The notes under the pieces were generated by a model, which was not told the origin of the DNA, searched no databases, and worked only from the letters and a program-made list of their open reading frames with translations. A DNA stretch of 64,000 nt, from the NCBI RefSeq assembly GCF_004404055.1, contig NZ_SOHK01000017.1:124001-188000 (forward strand), read 5' to 3'. The position numbers and the translations under genes are program-made. This document shows positions 54,182 to 64,000 of the stretch, in pieces. This stretch comes from Cryobacterium ruanii. Lineage in GTDB: Bacteria; Actinomycetota; Actinomycetes; Actinomycetales; Microbacteriaceae. The first letter of the stretch is position 1, and the number at the start of each line of letters is the position of its first letter.

Positions 54182-54440
54182 GAACTTAGGAATGCTAACA
54201 CTGTGAGGGGGGTCAGCGCCATTCGGCGGCGCGGCGCCCGGCCGCGCAGGCCGCGCAGGCCGCGTCCGCTCGTCGCGCACTGCCGAAAAAAGTCCCACGG
54301 AATGCCCATAATGGGCGATGAATTCGGTCCGGGGCGCTCCCCGGGTAGTATGACTGTTCGTGCCGTTTGCGCCCTACAGGTGGGTTGTCACTCGAGACAA
54401 GTAACATGCTCATAGCCAAACGGACCGGATCGGGAGACCT
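54182..54440. other. Promoter region of the fhaA-pknB operon
   Basis: No gene in 259 bases. The sequence between the divergent tRNA-Leu and fhaA is G+C-rich near the tRNA and more mixed toward fhaA; TTGTCA near 54386 could be a -35 element. No operator recognised. Confidence 0.35.
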
Positions 54441-55199
54441 GTGGGCATACTGGATAACTTTGAAAAGGGCTTGGAGCGCGCCGTCAACGGAGCGTTTGCT
54501 AAGACCTTTCGATCGGGCTTGCAGCCGGTGGAAATAACCTCCGCGCTGCGTCGTGAGCTCGACACCAAAGCCGCTGTTGTTGCGCGGGATCGTATTCTTG
54601 CGCCCAATCGCTTCACGGTACGCATGTCCCACGCCGACTACGCCCGCATGAGCGCCCTGGGCGTCACACTCATCGACGAGCTCACCGCCCTCGTGCAAAA
54701 ACACGGCACCGAGCAGCGCTACCAGTTCACCGGCGGCATCGTCATCACCCTGCAAGACGACCGCAGCCTCAGTGAGGGCATGGTGCAGATCGACTCCACC
54801 TCGGTCAAGAGCACCATCGCCTGGACCCCGGTCCTCGACATCAACGGCACCAGGCATCCACTGGTCAAGGCCCGAACCGTGATCGGCCGTGGCTCCGACG
54901 CCGACATCACGATCGACGACACCGGCACCTCGCGCCGCCACGTCGAAATCCTCTGGGATGGCGCCCGCGCCCAGGTGCGCGACCTCGGCTCCACCAACGG
55001 CTCCCAGCTCAACGGCGCCCCGATCAGCCAGGCCATCCTCGAGCCCGACTCGACCGTCACCATCGGCCGCACCCGTATCGTGTTCCGCGTGCTCGCCCAG
55101 GCCACACCCGACTCCCGCGACTACCCGCGCACTGCGCCGCCGGCCAATCCGGCCACCGAACGCCACGACATGGGCGGATTCTGGGGGCCGGGCGCATGA
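54441..55199 (+). CDS. fhaA: FhaA: DUF3662 and FHA domain protein
   Basis: 252 residues from GTG 54441 (GGGAG upstream). N-terminal DUF3662 domain (MGILDNFEKGLERAVNGAFA, about residues 1-115), short linker, and a C-terminal FHA domain (HPLVKARTVIGRGSDADITI, SRRHVEI, DLGSTNGSQLNG). It ends with GGFWGPGA, common in FhaA proteins. In mycobacteria FhaA binds phosphothreonine partners such as MviN and regulates peptidoglycan synthesis. The stop overlaps the next start (ATGA). Confidence 0.93.
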   Translation: MGILDNFEKGLERAVNGAFAKTFRSGLQPVEITSALRRELDTKAAVVARDRILAPNRFTVRMSHADYARMSALGVTLIDELTALVQKHGTEQRYQFTGGIVITLQDDRSLSEGMVQIDSTSVKSTIAWTPVLDINGTRHPLVKARTVIGRGSDADITIDDTGTSRRHVEILWDGARAQVRDLGSTNGSQLNGAPISQAILEPDSTVTIGRTRIVFRVLAQATPDSRDYPRTAPPANPATERHDMGGFWGPGA

Positions 55200-55789
55200 A
55201 CGTCAGCGAACTGACCCTGCTGGTGCTGCGCATCGGCTTTTTGCTTATGCTCTGGATGTTCATCTTCGGCATCGTCTACGCCCTGCGCAGCGACCTGTTC
55301 GGTCAGCGTGTTCGCAAGATGAAAGTGGATGCCGCGTCCGTCCCGGCCGCAGCTTTCCCGGCATCCCCTGTTCCCGCCGCGGTTCCCGTCGCAGCAGCAG
55401 CCGCTGCCCCTGTGGCCCCGCTCACAGCGCCGGCCGCCCGCGCCAGCCCGGCCGCCCAGGATATCCCGGGTGCGCAGGCAGGAATGGCGACGAGCCAGAA
55501 CACCACCCGCCTGGTCATCACGAGCGGCCCGAAAGCCGGCACCGAGTTTCCGCTGGGCACCGAGACCATCACCATCGGCCGCTCGGGCGACTCGAGCCTT
55601 GTCATCCGGGATGACTACACCTCAACCCACCACGCACGCCTCATGCTCTGGCACGACGAGTGGATGCTGCAAGACCTCGATTCCACCAACGGCACCTTTC
55701 TGGCCGGCTCGCGCGTCACCGTGCCAACCAAGATTCCCCTGAACGCCACCGTGAAGATCGGCGCCACCAGCTTCGAGCTTCGGCGGTAG
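55196..55789 (+). CDS. fhaB: FhaB/FipA: membrane-anchored FHA domain protein
   Basis: 197 residues: one N-terminal transmembrane helix (about 5-30), an Ala/Pro-rich linker (about 45-100) and a C-terminal FHA domain (FPLGTETITIGRSGDSSLVI, STHHARLM, DLDSTNGTFLAGSRV). It recruits phosphorylated proteins to the cell-division and wall machinery. Overlaps fhaA by four bases and is three bases before pstP. Confidence 0.92.
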   Translation: MNVSELTLLVLRIGFLLMLWMFIFGIVYALRSDLFGQRVRKMKVDAASVPAAAFPASPVPAAVPVAAAAAAPVAPLTAPAARASPAAQDIPGAQAGMATSQNTTRLVITSGPKAGTEFPLGTETITIGRSGDSSLVIRDDYTSTHHARLMLWHDEWMLQDLDSTNGTFLAGSRVTVPTKIPLNATVKIGATSFELRR

Positions 55790-55792
55790 GTC

Positions 55793-57022
55793 ATGGCGAC
55801 GGTCAGTCATAGCGCAGCCGCGTCCCACGTCGGCAAGATTCGCTCCAATAACCAGGACTCCGGGTACGCCGGGCGCAGCCTGTTCGTGGTCGCCGACGGC
55901 ATGGGCGGGCACGCCGGCGGAGACGTCGCCTCGTCAATCGCCACCAAGCGCATCATCGAGGCCGACAAGCCCTACGCGAGCGCCCAGGACGCCGAATTCG
56001 CCCTGCAGGCCGCCCTGATCGGCGCCAACGCCCAGCTGGCCGAGACGGTGTTTGAACACGCCGAATTGACCGGCATGGGTACCACGGTCAGCGCCATCGT
56101 GGTACTCGAAAACGAGGTCGCGATCGCCCACATCGGCGACTCGCGCATCTATCTGTTGCGCGAGCGCGAACTCTCCCAGATCACCATCGACCACACGTTC
56201 GTGCAGCGCTTGGTCGATAGTGGTCGCATCACCGAGGCCGAGGCCATGGTGCATCCGCGCCGCTCGGTGCTCATGCGCGTACTCGGCGACGTCGAGGCGA
56301 GCCCCGAAATCGACACCTCGATTATGGCCACCATTGCCGGCGATCGCTGGTTGCTCTGCTCCGACGGGCTCACCGGCGTCGTCTCGCACACCGCCATCGC
56401 CTCCGCCCTCGCGAGTGGCGCAAACGCTCAGGACGTCGCCGACCTGCTGGTGAAAGAGAGCCTCGACGGTGGCGCCCCCGACAATGTCACCGTGGTCATC
56501 GTCGACATCGAGGATGATGTCGCCCGAACCGACAGTCCGGTCGTCGTCGGCTCCGCCGCGAATCCGCTCGCCTTCGGCGAAGAACCCGGCCGTAATCGCG
56601 CCCTGCGCATCCCGGCCCTGCGCCTTCACCCGGTGCGCGAAACCCACTTCGAGCCCGACTCGCAGGACTACCTCTCCGAACTGATCGAAGAGGATGCCCG
56701 CCGTGCGCGCCGCCGCAAGGCCACCTGGCTGATCGGCGTCATCCTCCTGGTGCTCAGCATTGTCACGACAACCGTTCTCGGCTACCAGTGGACCCAGACC
56801 CGCTATTTCGTCGGCGTCGACGGTTCCAACGTCGTCATCTACCAGGGGGTGCAGCAGGACATTGGCCCGATCAAGCTCTCCAGCGTTTATGAGACCACCG
56901 ATCTCCTCCTCGACGACCTGCGCGTTTACGACCGCCAGCAGGTCGAGCAGACCATCAACGCCGGCTCGCTCGCTGACGCCGTGGACATTGTCGAGCGACT
57001 GAAGGGTGCGATCGTTGAGTAG
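55793..57022 (+). CDS. pstP: PstP: PP2C-family Ser/Thr protein phosphatase
   Basis: 409 residues. PP2C motifs: SNNQDSGYAG, VVADGMGGHAGGDVASS (metal Asp), GMGTTVSAIVV, IGDSRIYLLR, LCSDGLTGVV and APDNVTVVIVDIE. After a linker a transmembrane helix follows (about residue 310, WLIGVILLVLSIVTTTVLGY) and a small extracellular domain. It reverses phosphorylation by PknA and PknB encoded downstream and acts on the cell-wall machinery. Confidence 0.93.
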   Translation: MATVSHSAAASHVGKIRSNNQDSGYAGRSLFVVADGMGGHAGGDVASSIATKRIIEADKPYASAQDAEFALQAALIGANAQLAETVFEHAELTGMGTTVSAIVVLENEVAIAHIGDSRIYLLRERELSQITIDHTFVQRLVDSGRITEAEAMVHPRRSVLMRVLGDVEASPEIDTSIMATIAGDRWLLCSDGLTGVVSHTAIASALASGANAQDVADLLVKESLDGGAPDNVTVVIVDIEDDVARTDSPVVVGSAANPLAFGEEPGRNRALRIPALRLHPVRETHFEPDSQDYLSELIEEDARRARRRKATWLIGVILLVLSIVTTTVLGYQWTQTRYFVGVDGSNVVIYQGVQQDIGPIKLSSVYETTDLLLDDLRVYDRQQVEQTINAGSLADAVDIVERLKGAIVE

Positions 57023-58400
57023 GGCATCCGCTCTTGAAGCACGCCCGGCCAACGAGCCGGTGCGCCGCCTGCACCTGCCGCAAAAACTGCGCAATCTTGA
57101 ACTTTTCCTGCTGCTGATCGCCTGTTTCATCAACGCGAGCTCCGTCGTGCTCGTGCAATTGGGTGCCCTTGGTGAACTCGACCCGACGCTCGTGCTGCTC
57201 GGCACCGGCCTGTCGGTGCTGGTGATCAGCCTGCACGTCGTGCTGCGGTTCGTCGCCCGCGACGCCGATCCGTTCATTTTGCCGATCGCCACCGTGCTCA
57301 ACGGCGTCGGCATCGCCATGATCTACCGCATCGATATCGCCGACGCGCAGAGCGGCTGGGCGAGCGCCGCCGTTCGCCAGACGGTGTGGAGTGCCCTGGC
57401 CATCTTCAGTGCCATCGTCGTGCTGTTGGTCATCCGCAACCATCGCGTGCTGTTTCGATACACCTACATCGCCGGCCTCGTCGGTGTGGTGCTGCTTTTC
57501 CTTCCGCTCGTTCCGGGCCTGGGCCAGGAGATCAGTGGCGCTCGGGTGTGGATCCGGGTGGGCAGTTTCGGCACTTTCCAGCCCGGTGAGATCGCCAAGA
57601 TCGCCCTCGCTGTGTTCTTCGCCGGCTATCTCGTGCGCAACCGTGACAGTCTCTCCATGGTCGGCCGAAAATTTCTCGGAGCACGCTTTCCCCGGTTCCG
57701 TGACCTCGGTCCGATTCTCGTCGTCTGGGCCCTGTCGATGTCGGTCATTATCTTTCAGCGCGACCTCGGCACCGCCCTGCTCTACTTCGGCCTGTTCCTG
57801 GTCATGCTCTACCTAGCCACCGGCCGCCTCAGCTGGGTCATTATGGGCATGGGCCTGTTCCTCGGCGGCGCCGTCGTCGCCAGCCAGACCCTCAACTACG
57901 TTAACGGGCGCTTCACCAACTGGCTCGATGCTCTCAACCCGGCCGTGTACGACGCAGACGGCGGCAGCTTTCAGCTGGTGCAGGGTTTGTTCGGCCTGGC
58001 CAAGGGCGGGCTGCTCGGCACCGGGTGGGGCCAGGGACGACCGGAGCTCACGCCCGTTCCGCAAAGCGACTACATCATCGCGAGCCTCGGCGAAGAGCTC
58101 GGGCTCGCCGGAATCTTCGCCATCCTTGCCCTCTACCTTCTGTTCGTGGCCCGCGGCTTTCGCATCGGTTTCGCCGGCCAGGACGACTTCGGCAAGCTTC
58201 TCGCCGTCGGCCTCGCCTTCGTCGTGGCACTTCAGTGCTTCATCGTCATCGGCGGTGTCACCCGCGTCATTCCATTGACCGGCCTGACCACCCCATTCCT
58301 GGCCGCCGGCGGTTCGTCGCTCGTAGCCAACTGGATCATCGCCGCCCTGTTGCTGCGGCTCTCCGACACCGTGCGCAATCAACCCAGGCTGGTGGTCTAA
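57006..58400 (+). CDS. rodA: RodA: SEDS-family peptidoglycan glycosyltransferase
   Basis: 464 residues, about ten helices. SEDS signatures: GARVWIRVGSFGTFQPGEIA (about 170), FQRDLGTALLYFGLFLVMLY, SDYIIASLGEELGLAG and GVTRVIPLTGLTTPFLAAGG. It polymerises lipid II in elongation together with the PbpA transpeptidase. GTG 57006 overlaps pstP by 17 bases; TTG 57015 is another possible start. The stop overlaps the pbpA start (TAATG). Confidence 0.92.
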   Translation: MRSLSRASALEARPANEPVRRLHLPQKLRNLELFLLLIACFINASSVVLVQLGALGELDPTLVLLGTGLSVLVISLHVVLRFVARDADPFILPIATVLNGVGIAMIYRIDIADAQSGWASAAVRQTVWSALAIFSAIVVLLVIRNHRVLFRYTYIAGLVGVVLLFLPLVPGLGQEISGARVWIRVGSFGTFQPGEIAKIALAVFFAGYLVRNRDSLSMVGRKFLGARFPRFRDLGPILVVWALSMSVIIFQRDLGTALLYFGLFLVMLYLATGRLSWVIMGMGLFLGGAVVASQTLNYVNGRFTNWLDALNPAVYDADGGSFQLVQGLFGLAKGGLLGTGWGQGRPELTPVPQSDYIIASLGEELGLAGIFAILALYLLFVARGFRIGFAGQDDFGKLLAVGLAFVVALQCFIVIGGVTRVIPLTGLTTPFLAAGGSSLVANWIIAALLLRLSDTVRNQPRLVV

Positions 58401-59851
58401 TGAATCGCGAACTCAAGCGCGTCAGCATCGTGGTGATGCTGATGTTCGGCGCCCTGCTCACCTCGACCTCGATCGTGCAGGCCTTCCAGGCCGACAACCT
58501 CTCGGCCGACCCGCGCAACACCCGCACGCTGTACGACAGCTACCAGGTTGAGCGAGGTGCCATCCTCGTCGCCGGTGACCCGATCGCACAGTCGATGCCG
58601 GTCGACGACGACTTCAAGTTTCTTCGCACCTATACCAACCCCGAGCTGTATGCACCTATTACCGGGTACATCCCGATCAACGGCGAACCGACCGGCCTCG
58701 AATTCGCCCTCAACGCCGAACTCACCGGAACCTCCAACTCGCAGTTCTTCGACAAGATCAGCGCCCTCGTCACCGGCCAGGAACCGAAGGGTGCTGCCGT
58801 CGAGGTCACCATCGATACCGTGGCGCAGCAGGCCGCGTGGGATGCCCTTGGCGAGTACACCGGGTCGGTAGTCGTCACCGAGCCAGCGACCGGCCGCATC
58901 CTGGCCATGGTGTCGAAGCCGAGCTTTAACCCGAACCTGCTCACGGTGCACAACAACGCCGAGGTCACCACGAGCTACGAGGCCCTCCTCGCCGATGAGA
59001 ACGCCCCCCTGATCAACCGCGCGATAAATTCCCTCAACCCTCCCGGGTCGATCTTCAAGCTCGTCGTCACGACGGCCGCGCTCGAATCGGGCAGCTACAC
59101 CCCGGAAAGCACTTTTCCCAATGTGGCCGTATACACCGCGCCTGGCACGACCAGCAAAATCGAGAATTCCAGCGGAGGAACCTGCGGTGCCGGCGATACG
59201 GTCACCCTTGCCACAGCCCTGCGCCTATCGTGCAATGTTCCGTTCGCTGAACTCGGCGTCGAGCTCGGAGACACGGCCATTCGCGAGACGGCTGAAAAGT
59301 TCGGCTTCAACGGTACCTACAGCATCCCGATGACCGTCACCGAGAGCAATTACCCGCGTGGGCTCGACGATCCGCAGACCGCGCAGTCGGCATTCGGACA
59401 GTACGACGTGCGCACGACCCCGCTGCAGATGGCCATGGTCAGCGCCGCCATCGCCAATGGCGGCATCGTCATGGCGCCCAACCTGGTGCAGGAGATTCTC
59501 GCGCCCAACCTCAGCGCCATCGAAACCTTCGAACCAACCGAGCTCGGGCGTGTGATGAGCGAAGAAACAGCCGCGACACTCACCGCCATGATGATCAACG
59601 GCGTTCAGGATGGCGCGGCAAGCAATGCAAGAATAGATGGGGTTGACGTGGCGGGAAAAACGGGCACGGCGCAGAACGGGTCAACCGATCCGTTCACACT
59701 GTGGTTCACCGGTTTCGCACCGGCGAACGATCCGCAGTATGCCATTACCGTTCTGATCGAGAACGGCGGGGGAATGGGCCAAACCGGGTTCGGCAACCTT
59801 CTTGCCGCACCTGTCGCACAGAAAGTACTAGAGGCGGTGCTTAACAAATGA
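58400..59851 (+). CDS. pbpA: PbpA: class B penicillin-binding protein (transpeptidase)
   Basis: 483 residues from ATG 58400. Short cytoplasmic N-terminus, one membrane helix (about 8-28), a dimerisation domain, and the transpeptidase domain with SIFK (the SxxK active site, in [17 protein letters not shown]), SCN, and KTGTAQN. Partner of RodA in side-wall or polar growth. ATG 58400 is set by the overlap with the rodA stop. Overlaps pknA by four bases. Confidence 0.93.
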   Translation: MNRELKRVSIVVMLMFGALLTSTSIVQAFQADNLSADPRNTRTLYDSYQVERGAILVAGDPIAQSMPVDDDFKFLRTYTNPELYAPITGYIPINGEPTGLEFALNAELTGTSNSQFFDKISALVTGQEPKGAAVEVTIDTVAQQAAWDALGEYTGSVVVTEPATGRILAMVSKPSFNPNLLTVHNNAEVTTSYEALLADENAPLINRAINSLNPPGSIFKLVVTTAALESGSYTPESTFPNVAVYTAPGTTSKIENSSGGTCGAGDTVTLATALRLSCNVPFAELGVELGDTAIRETAEKFGFNGTYSIPMTVTESNYPRGLDDPQTAQSAFGQYDVRTTPLQMAMVSAAIANGGIVMAPNLVQEILAPNLSAIETFEPTELGRVMSEETAATLTAMMINGVQDGAASNARIDGVDVAGKTGTAQNGSTDPFTLWFTGFAPANDPQYAITVLIENGGGMGQTGFGNLLAAPVAQKVLEAVLNK

Positions 59852-61563
59852 GACCCACAGCAGGGCTCACCTTCGGGGGACGATACGAGCTGCAGTCGCG
59901 CATTGCGATTGGCGGCATGGGCGAGGTGTGGAAGTCCACCGACCTCGTCATCGGGCGCAGCGTCGCCATCAAGATCTTGAAAGACGAATATCTCGGCGAC
60001 CCGGGCTTTCTCGAGCGCTTCCGCGCCGAAGCCCGCCACGCCGCGCTTGTCAACCACGAGGGCATCGCCAATGTCTTCGACTACGGCGAAGAAGACGGCA
60101 GCGCCTTCCTGGTCATGGAACTCGTTCCCGGCGAAGCCCTGTCGACCATTCTCGAGCGCGAGCACGTTCTGCCGACCGACAAAGTACTCGACATCGTCGC
60201 GCAGACCTCGGCAGCGCTGCACGCCGCCCACGCCGCCGGTCTCGTGCACCGCGATATCAAGCCCGGCAACCTGCTCATCACGCCGGAGGGCCGGGTCAAG
60301 ATCACCGACTTCGGCATCGCCCGTATCGCCGACCAGGTTCCGCTCACCGCAACCGGTCAGGTCATGGGCACCGTGCAATACCTCTCGCCGGAGCAGGCCA
60401 GCGGCCACCCGGCCTCGCCGACCACCGACATCTACTCGATCGGCATCGTCGCGTACGAGTCCCTCGCTGGCCGACGTCCGTTCACCGGCGAGTCACAGGT
60501 CGCCATCGCCATGGCGCAGATCAACGAGATCGCGCCCGACCTGCCGGTAACCGTGTCTGAACCGGTACGCAACCTGGTCTTCGCCTGCTTAGCCAAGAAC
60601 CCAGCCGACCGGCCGGCTTCGGCTGCTCACCTCGCGCGCGCGGCATCCGCTCTGCGTCGTGGTGACGTGGCCGCGGCCGCCGTGGCCGTACCGTCGGTTC
60701 TTGGTGGCCTCACGGCCACGAGCGCCACGATGCTCATGCCCGGTGCCGGTAACGACCAGGCCACGACCATCCTGCCGGCCACCGGTGCTCCCATCACGCG
60801 GGCATCCGCTGCTGCGGCCGCCGAGGCGGAGAAGAAACGCAGCAAGTGGACCTGGCCGCTCATCGCGCTCGTGGCCCTGCTCGTGATCGTGCTCACCGGC
60901 ACGCTTATCGCCCTGTTCACCCAGAACAACGAGACCCCCTCTCCTGCCGAGACGTCGGCGACACCATCGACGACGCCCTCGGCATCACCATCAGCCACCC
61001 CATCGCCCACACCAACTCCGACACCAACCCCCACAAGCAACACCGTGCAGGTCAACCTCGTGGATTTCGTCGGTCTCACGAGCGATGCAGCACGAACGAA
61101 GCTCGACGGCATGGGGTTCGTCGCGAATGTTCAGGATGGCAACCCGTCGACCTCGGCCGATCAGGTTGCGGGTACGGTCTACTCGGTCAACCCGACCGGA
61201 CCGGTCCGTAAGGGCGAAACTATTGATGTGAAGGTCTACACTGCGCCAGCGCCGCCCACCACACCGACAGGTGCACCCACGGTTGTCCCTGCGTCAACAG
61301 CTGCCGGCACCAGCGTTGTGGTTACATTGAACGCACAGACATGCGCGGCCGGCCAGTCCTTGTCTGGCTACCGAGTTATTGTGGATAACGGCGCGGAAGT
61401 CACCACCCCCAATCCCTCCGACGCTATTACGGCCACCGTGAAGGCCGGACCGATCACCGGTCCAAAGACCTTCAACGTCTCGTATACGTACTTTTGCGGA
61501 CAGGTTGAGTCCGGAGCGTCCCCGACGACGACCGTGACGGTCTCGGACGCAACGGGAAGTTAG
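59848..61563 (+). CDS. pknA: PknA-like Ser/Thr protein kinase with a PASTA-like domain
   Basis: 571 residues. Kinase domain (about 10-270): [20 protein letters not shown] with the catalytic Lys, [20 protein letters not shown], and the activation loop up to [11 protein letters not shown] hydrophobic segment near residue 340 anchors it. The outer part has a Thr/Pro-rich stretch and a single PASTA-like unit ([20 protein letters not shown]), then a Cys-containing tail. Mycobacterial PknA has no PASTA, so this is a notable difference. Substrates include cell-wall and division proteins (family knowledge). Confidence 0.9.
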   Translation: MRPTAGLTFGGRYELQSRIAIGGMGEVWKSTDLVIGRSVAIKILKDEYLGDPGFLERFRAEARHAALVNHEGIANVFDYGEEDGSAFLVMELVPGEALSTILEREHVLPTDKVLDIVAQTSAALHAAHAAGLVHRDIKPGNLLITPEGRVKITDFGIARIADQVPLTATGQVMGTVQYLSPEQASGHPASPTTDIYSIGIVAYESLAGRRPFTGESQVAIAMAQINEIAPDLPVTVSEPVRNLVFACLAKNPADRPASAAHLARAASALRRGDVAAAAVAVPSVLGGLTATSATMLMPGAGNDQATTILPATGAPITRASAAAAAEAEKKRSKWTWPLIALVALLVIVLTGTLIALFTQNNETPSPAETSATPSTTPSASPSATPSPTPTPTPTPTSNTVQVNLVDFVGLTSDAARTKLDGMGFVANVQDGNPSTSADQVAGTVYSVNPTGPVRKGETIDVKVYTAPAPPTTPTGAPTVVPASTAAGTSVVVTLNAQTCAAGQSLSGYRVIVDNGAEVTTPNPSDAITATVKAGPITGPKTFNVSYTYFCGQVESGASPTTTVTVSDATGS

Positions 61564-61567
61564 TAAC

Positions 61568-61588
61568 CTCCCGGCTTCGCAGCCGGTA
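61568..61588 (+). other. Small hairpin between pknA and pknB
   Basis: CCGGCT and AGCCGG pair around a TCGC loop, followed by TAAAATAA, not a U-tract. It lies just before the pknB ribosome site and may stabilise or partly terminate the message. Confidence 0.4.
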
Positions 61589-61630
61589 AAATAATGTCCG
61601 TTGTGTCCACGAGCCCCGGGGAGTTCCGTT

Positions 61631-63325
61631 TTGAGTGATGCTGGCCGTTTTCTCGCCGGTCGCTATCGCGTCGGGGCCCTGCTCGGCCGTGGCGGCATGT
61701 CCGACGTGTATATCGGTACCGACTCGCGGCTCGGTCGCACGGTCGCGATCAAGCTGCTCAAGTCAACCCTCGCGGCCGACCCGGCATTTCGCACCCGCTT
61801 CCGCCAGGAAGCGCAGGCCGCCGCGCGCATGGCTCACCCGACGATCGTGCGGGTGTTCGATGCCGGCGAAGAGACCGTCACCGACGACTCCGGGCATGAC
61901 TCGCAGATTCCGTTCATCGTCATGGAACACGTCGACGGTCGGCTGCTCAAAGACATCATTCGCGAAGGCCCGATCGAGGCCGCCGAGGCCGTGCGCATCA
62001 TCGACGGGGTTCTGACCGCCCTCGAGTATTCGCACCGGGCCGGCGTCGTGCACCGCGACATCAAGCCCGGCAACATCATGATCACCAAGTCCGGCCAGGT
62101 GAAGGTGATGGACTTCGGCATCGCCCGCGCCATCTCCGACTCGGCCACGACGGTCGCCCAGACCACGGCGATCCTCGGCACCGCCGCTTATTTCTCCCCC
62201 GAACAGGCCAAGGGCGAATCGGTCGATGCGCGCACCGACCTGTATTCAACCGGCGTTGTGTTGTTCGAGATGCTCACCGGGCGCCCGCCTTTCCGCGGCG
62301 ACACCCCCGTAGCTGTGGCCTACCAGCACGTCAGTGAAATGCCGGTCAAGCCGTCCGCGCTCAACCCCAAGGTGTCGCCCGCCCTGGACTCGGTCGTGCT
62401 GCACGCCCTGGCCAAGGACCGGTTTGCCCGGTACCAGAGCGCCGTCGAGTTTCGCAACGATGTCGAGACTGCCGGTTCCGGCCAGATTCCGATTCACCAC
62501 GCGGGCGACGAGGTCGGAGCGGGCCTGTTCGGTGCCGCGCCGACGGCCATCACCGGCTCAGCGCTCGCCCTGAAGCAGCTCTCCGAGGACCACACGATGG
62601 TGCGCACCCAGCGGCGCCCCCCGGTCATCTGGGTTTGGGCTGGCATCGTCTGCGTCGTGGTCATCGTCGTAGCCGTCATGATCTGGGTCGCCAACCTGCA
62701 ACCCTCCGTAGAACTGCCCGACAGCTCCCGGCAGGTGCCCGCACTCACCGGCCTGACCTACGACGAGGCCCAGAACACCCTCCTCGATCTGGATCTCGCG
62801 GCCACCCGCGCCGAGGAGTCAAGCATGACGGTGCCCGCAGACCAGGTCATTCGCACCGACCCGCCGGCCGACACCATCGTCAACCCCTCCGACGTCATTA
62901 AGGTCTTCGTCTCGACCGGTCCCGTGCCCGTCGTGGTTCCCGACGTGACCAATCAGCCCCTGGCGGATGCCCAGGGCGCGATCGAAGCGCTCGGTCTCGT
63001 TTCCGGGTCGGTCACCGCTGAAAATTCTCCGACAGTGGCGGCCGACGTCGTCATGCGCACCGATCCGGCGGCCACATCCTCCCAGTTCGTCGGTGTCACC
63101 GTCAACTACGTGGTGTCCAGCGGACTGGTCGCCCTCGGGGACCTGACCGGCCAGTCCCTCGTCGCGGCGATCGATCTGGTCAGCAGCGACAGCCTCGCGC
63201 CGGTGTCCAAGGCGGATTACACCTGTGCCCAGGAATCCGGCTCCCCAATCAAAGCCCAGTCGCTGGCGCCGGGCGACGTCCCCCAGCGTTCCGAGATCAT
63301 CCTGACCTACTGCGCCGGAACCTGA
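61631..63325 (+). CDS. pknB: PknB: Ser/Thr protein kinase with PASTA repeats
   Basis: 564 residues from TTG 61631, which has GGGGAG eight bases upstream; the kinase begins right after. Kinase domain (about 10-270): [56 protein letters not shown] transmembrane helix lies near residue 340 (VIWVWAGIVCVVVIVVAVMI). The extracellular part has three PASTA-like repeats, starting VPALTGLTYDEAQNTL, VPDVTNQPLADAQGAI and LGDLTGQSLVAAIDL, which sense muropeptides or lipid II. Master kinase of growth and wall synthesis. Confidence 0.93.
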   Translation: MSDAGRFLAGRYRVGALLGRGGMSDVYIGTDSRLGRTVAIKLLKSTLAADPAFRTRFRQEAQAAARMAHPTIVRVFDAGEETVTDDSGHDSQIPFIVMEHVDGRLLKDIIREGPIEAAEAVRIIDGVLTALEYSHRAGVVHRDIKPGNIMITKSGQVKVMDFGIARAISDSATTVAQTTAILGTAAYFSPEQAKGESVDARTDLYSTGVVLFEMLTGRPPFRGDTPVAVAYQHVSEMPVKPSALNPKVSPALDSVVLHALAKDRFARYQSAVEFRNDVETAGSGQIPIHHAGDEVGAGLFGAAPTAITGSALALKQLSEDHTMVRTQRRPPVIWVWAGIVCVVVIVVAVMIWVANLQPSVELPDSSRQVPALTGLTYDEAQNTLLDLDLAATRAEESSMTVPADQVIRTDPPADTIVNPSDVIKVFVSTGPVPVVVPDVTNQPLADAQGAIEALGLVSGSVTAENSPTVAADVVMRTDPAATSSQFVGVTVNYVVSSGLVALGDLTGQSLVAAIDLVSSDSLAPVSKADYTCAQESGSPIKAQSLAPGDVPQRSEIILTYCAGT

Positions 63326-63429
63326 CGTCGTCTGAACGGGGCCCGGTCCACGGGCTTACCGTCGCACCACTTTGCCGGTTCACACCCGCTGTACTTTCCC
63401 GGCCCGCGGCCCGAACACGCGGGTTGAAG

Positions 63430-64000
63430 TCAGGTGAGGCGCAGCAGGGGGTGTAGGGATTTCGAAGTCTCCTGGGCACTTTCCAGGCCCGTGAGCGCCA
63501 GCCAGTTGCCGAGCATGCGGTAGCCGCCCTCGGTCAGCACCGACTCCGGGTGGAACTGCACGCCGACGATGGGAGCGACGGCGTGCCGCAGCCCCATGAT
63601 GACACCGCCCTGGGTGCGTGACGTCACGATGAGATCGCTTGGAACAGTCGAAGCGACGACAGCGAGCGAGTGGTACCGGGTGGCCGTGAATGGCTGGGGC
63701 ACACCGTCATACAAGTCGCTGCCGTCGTGCGTGATGAGCGAGGTCTTCCCGTGCATGAGCTCTTCAGCGTTGGTGACTGTGGCTCCAAAGGCCTCAGCGA
63801 TGGCCTGGTGGCCGAGACAGACGCCGAACAGGGGCAGCTCGGCGGCGAGTGCCGCCTCGACCACGGCAACGGAGACACCGGCGTCTGACGGTTTGCCGGG
63901 ACCCGGGGAAACCAGGACGCCGTCGTAGTCGGCGATGCGGGAGGCGGCATCCGCTTTTTCAAACGAGTCGTTGCGCACGACGTCGGTTTCAGCGCCAAGC
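63430..64000 (-). CDS. Anthranilate/aminodeoxychorismate synthase component II (glutamine amidotransferase), N-terminus beyond right edge
   Basis: At least 190 residues on the minus strand, open at the right edge. Class I glutamine amidotransferase: VLVSPGPGKPSDAGVS, nucleophile Cys in LFGVCLGHQAIAEAFG, and His-Glu in VGVQFHPESVLTEGG. It supplies ammonia to a TrpE- or PabB-type partner. TrpG and PabA cannot be told apart from the part seen; a position next to pknB is common in actinobacteria. It is convergent with pknB. Confidence 0.88.
   Translation of the reverse strand, partial: LGAETDVVRNDSFEKADAASRIADYDGVLVSPGPGKPSDAGVSVAVVEAALAAELPLFGVCLGHQAIAEAFGATVTNAEELMHGKTSLITHDGSDLYDGVPQPFTATRYHSLAVVASTVPSDLIVTSRTQGGVIMGLRHAVAPIVGVQFHPESVLTEGGYRMLGNWLALTGLESAQETSKSLHPLLRLT

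Noticed and set aside
58025-58399. Extension of PbpA upstream into rodA
   Set aside because: The extra 125 residues are Arg/Pro-rich and out of frame with RodA; the TAATG junction and the membrane anchor right after ATG 58400 set the start.

Overview
The window looks like a chromosomal segment of a high-G+C actinobacterium, probably of the Microbacteriaceae type. The evidence is the block fhaA-fhaB-pstP-rodA-pbpA-pknA-pknB beside a tRNA-Leu, the gene families present and the codon use. No species can be named from the sequence alone.

Positions 1-16.8 kb are host backbone: an exported animal-type heme peroxidase with RTX-like repeats (cut by the left edge), a TetR regulator with an acyl-CoA dehydrogenase, two overlapping CBS-domain membrane proteins, a short UvrA paralogue, an MHS-family transporter, an EI24-type membrane protein and a cytochrome b-like protein. 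Decayed genes lie between them: remnants of an acyl-CoA ligase, a DHA2 efflux pump, a LysR regulator and a methylmalonate-semialdehyde dehydrogenase.

Positions 17.3-28.1 kb are visibly less G+C-rich. They hold a catabolic operon on the minus strand: a CUT2-type sugar ABC transporter (two permeases, ATPase, lipoprotein binding protein), a lactonase-like metallo-hydrolase, a histidinol-dehydrogenase-like enzyme, an SDR and a 3-hydroxyacyl-CoA dehydrogenase-like enzyme. A divergent LacI regulator faces it. A 13-base operator-like sequence occurs in the divergent promoter and again inside a hairpin within the operon.

Positions 28.2-54.0 kb are a second accessory segment rich in insertion sequences (IS256, ISL3 with an IS21 nested in it, truncated IS3). 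Between them lies a second catabolic set: old-yellow-enzyme-type oxidoreductase, COG0523 GTPase, MFS transporter, asparaginase-like amidohydrolase, two PuuE/cyclic-imide-hydrolase-like deacetylases, acyl-CoA dehydrogenase, ETF alpha and beta with a cytochrome b, GntR/FCD regulator, MmgE/PrpD protein, two CaiB/BaiF CoA-transferases (one frameshifted), a CitE-like lyase and a MaoC hydratase. Related AT-rich palindromes in front of separate transcription units suggest one regulon. I infer a route that opens a cyclic imide, removes its nitrogen, activates the resulting dicarboxylate with CoA, oxidises and hydrates it, and cleaves it. This is a hypothesis and needs experiments.

Positions 54.1-64 kb return to backbone: tRNA-Leu(CAG), the cell-wall and Ser/Thr-phosphorylation operon from fhaA to pknB, and a convergent trpG/pabA-type glutamine amidotransferase cut by the right edge.
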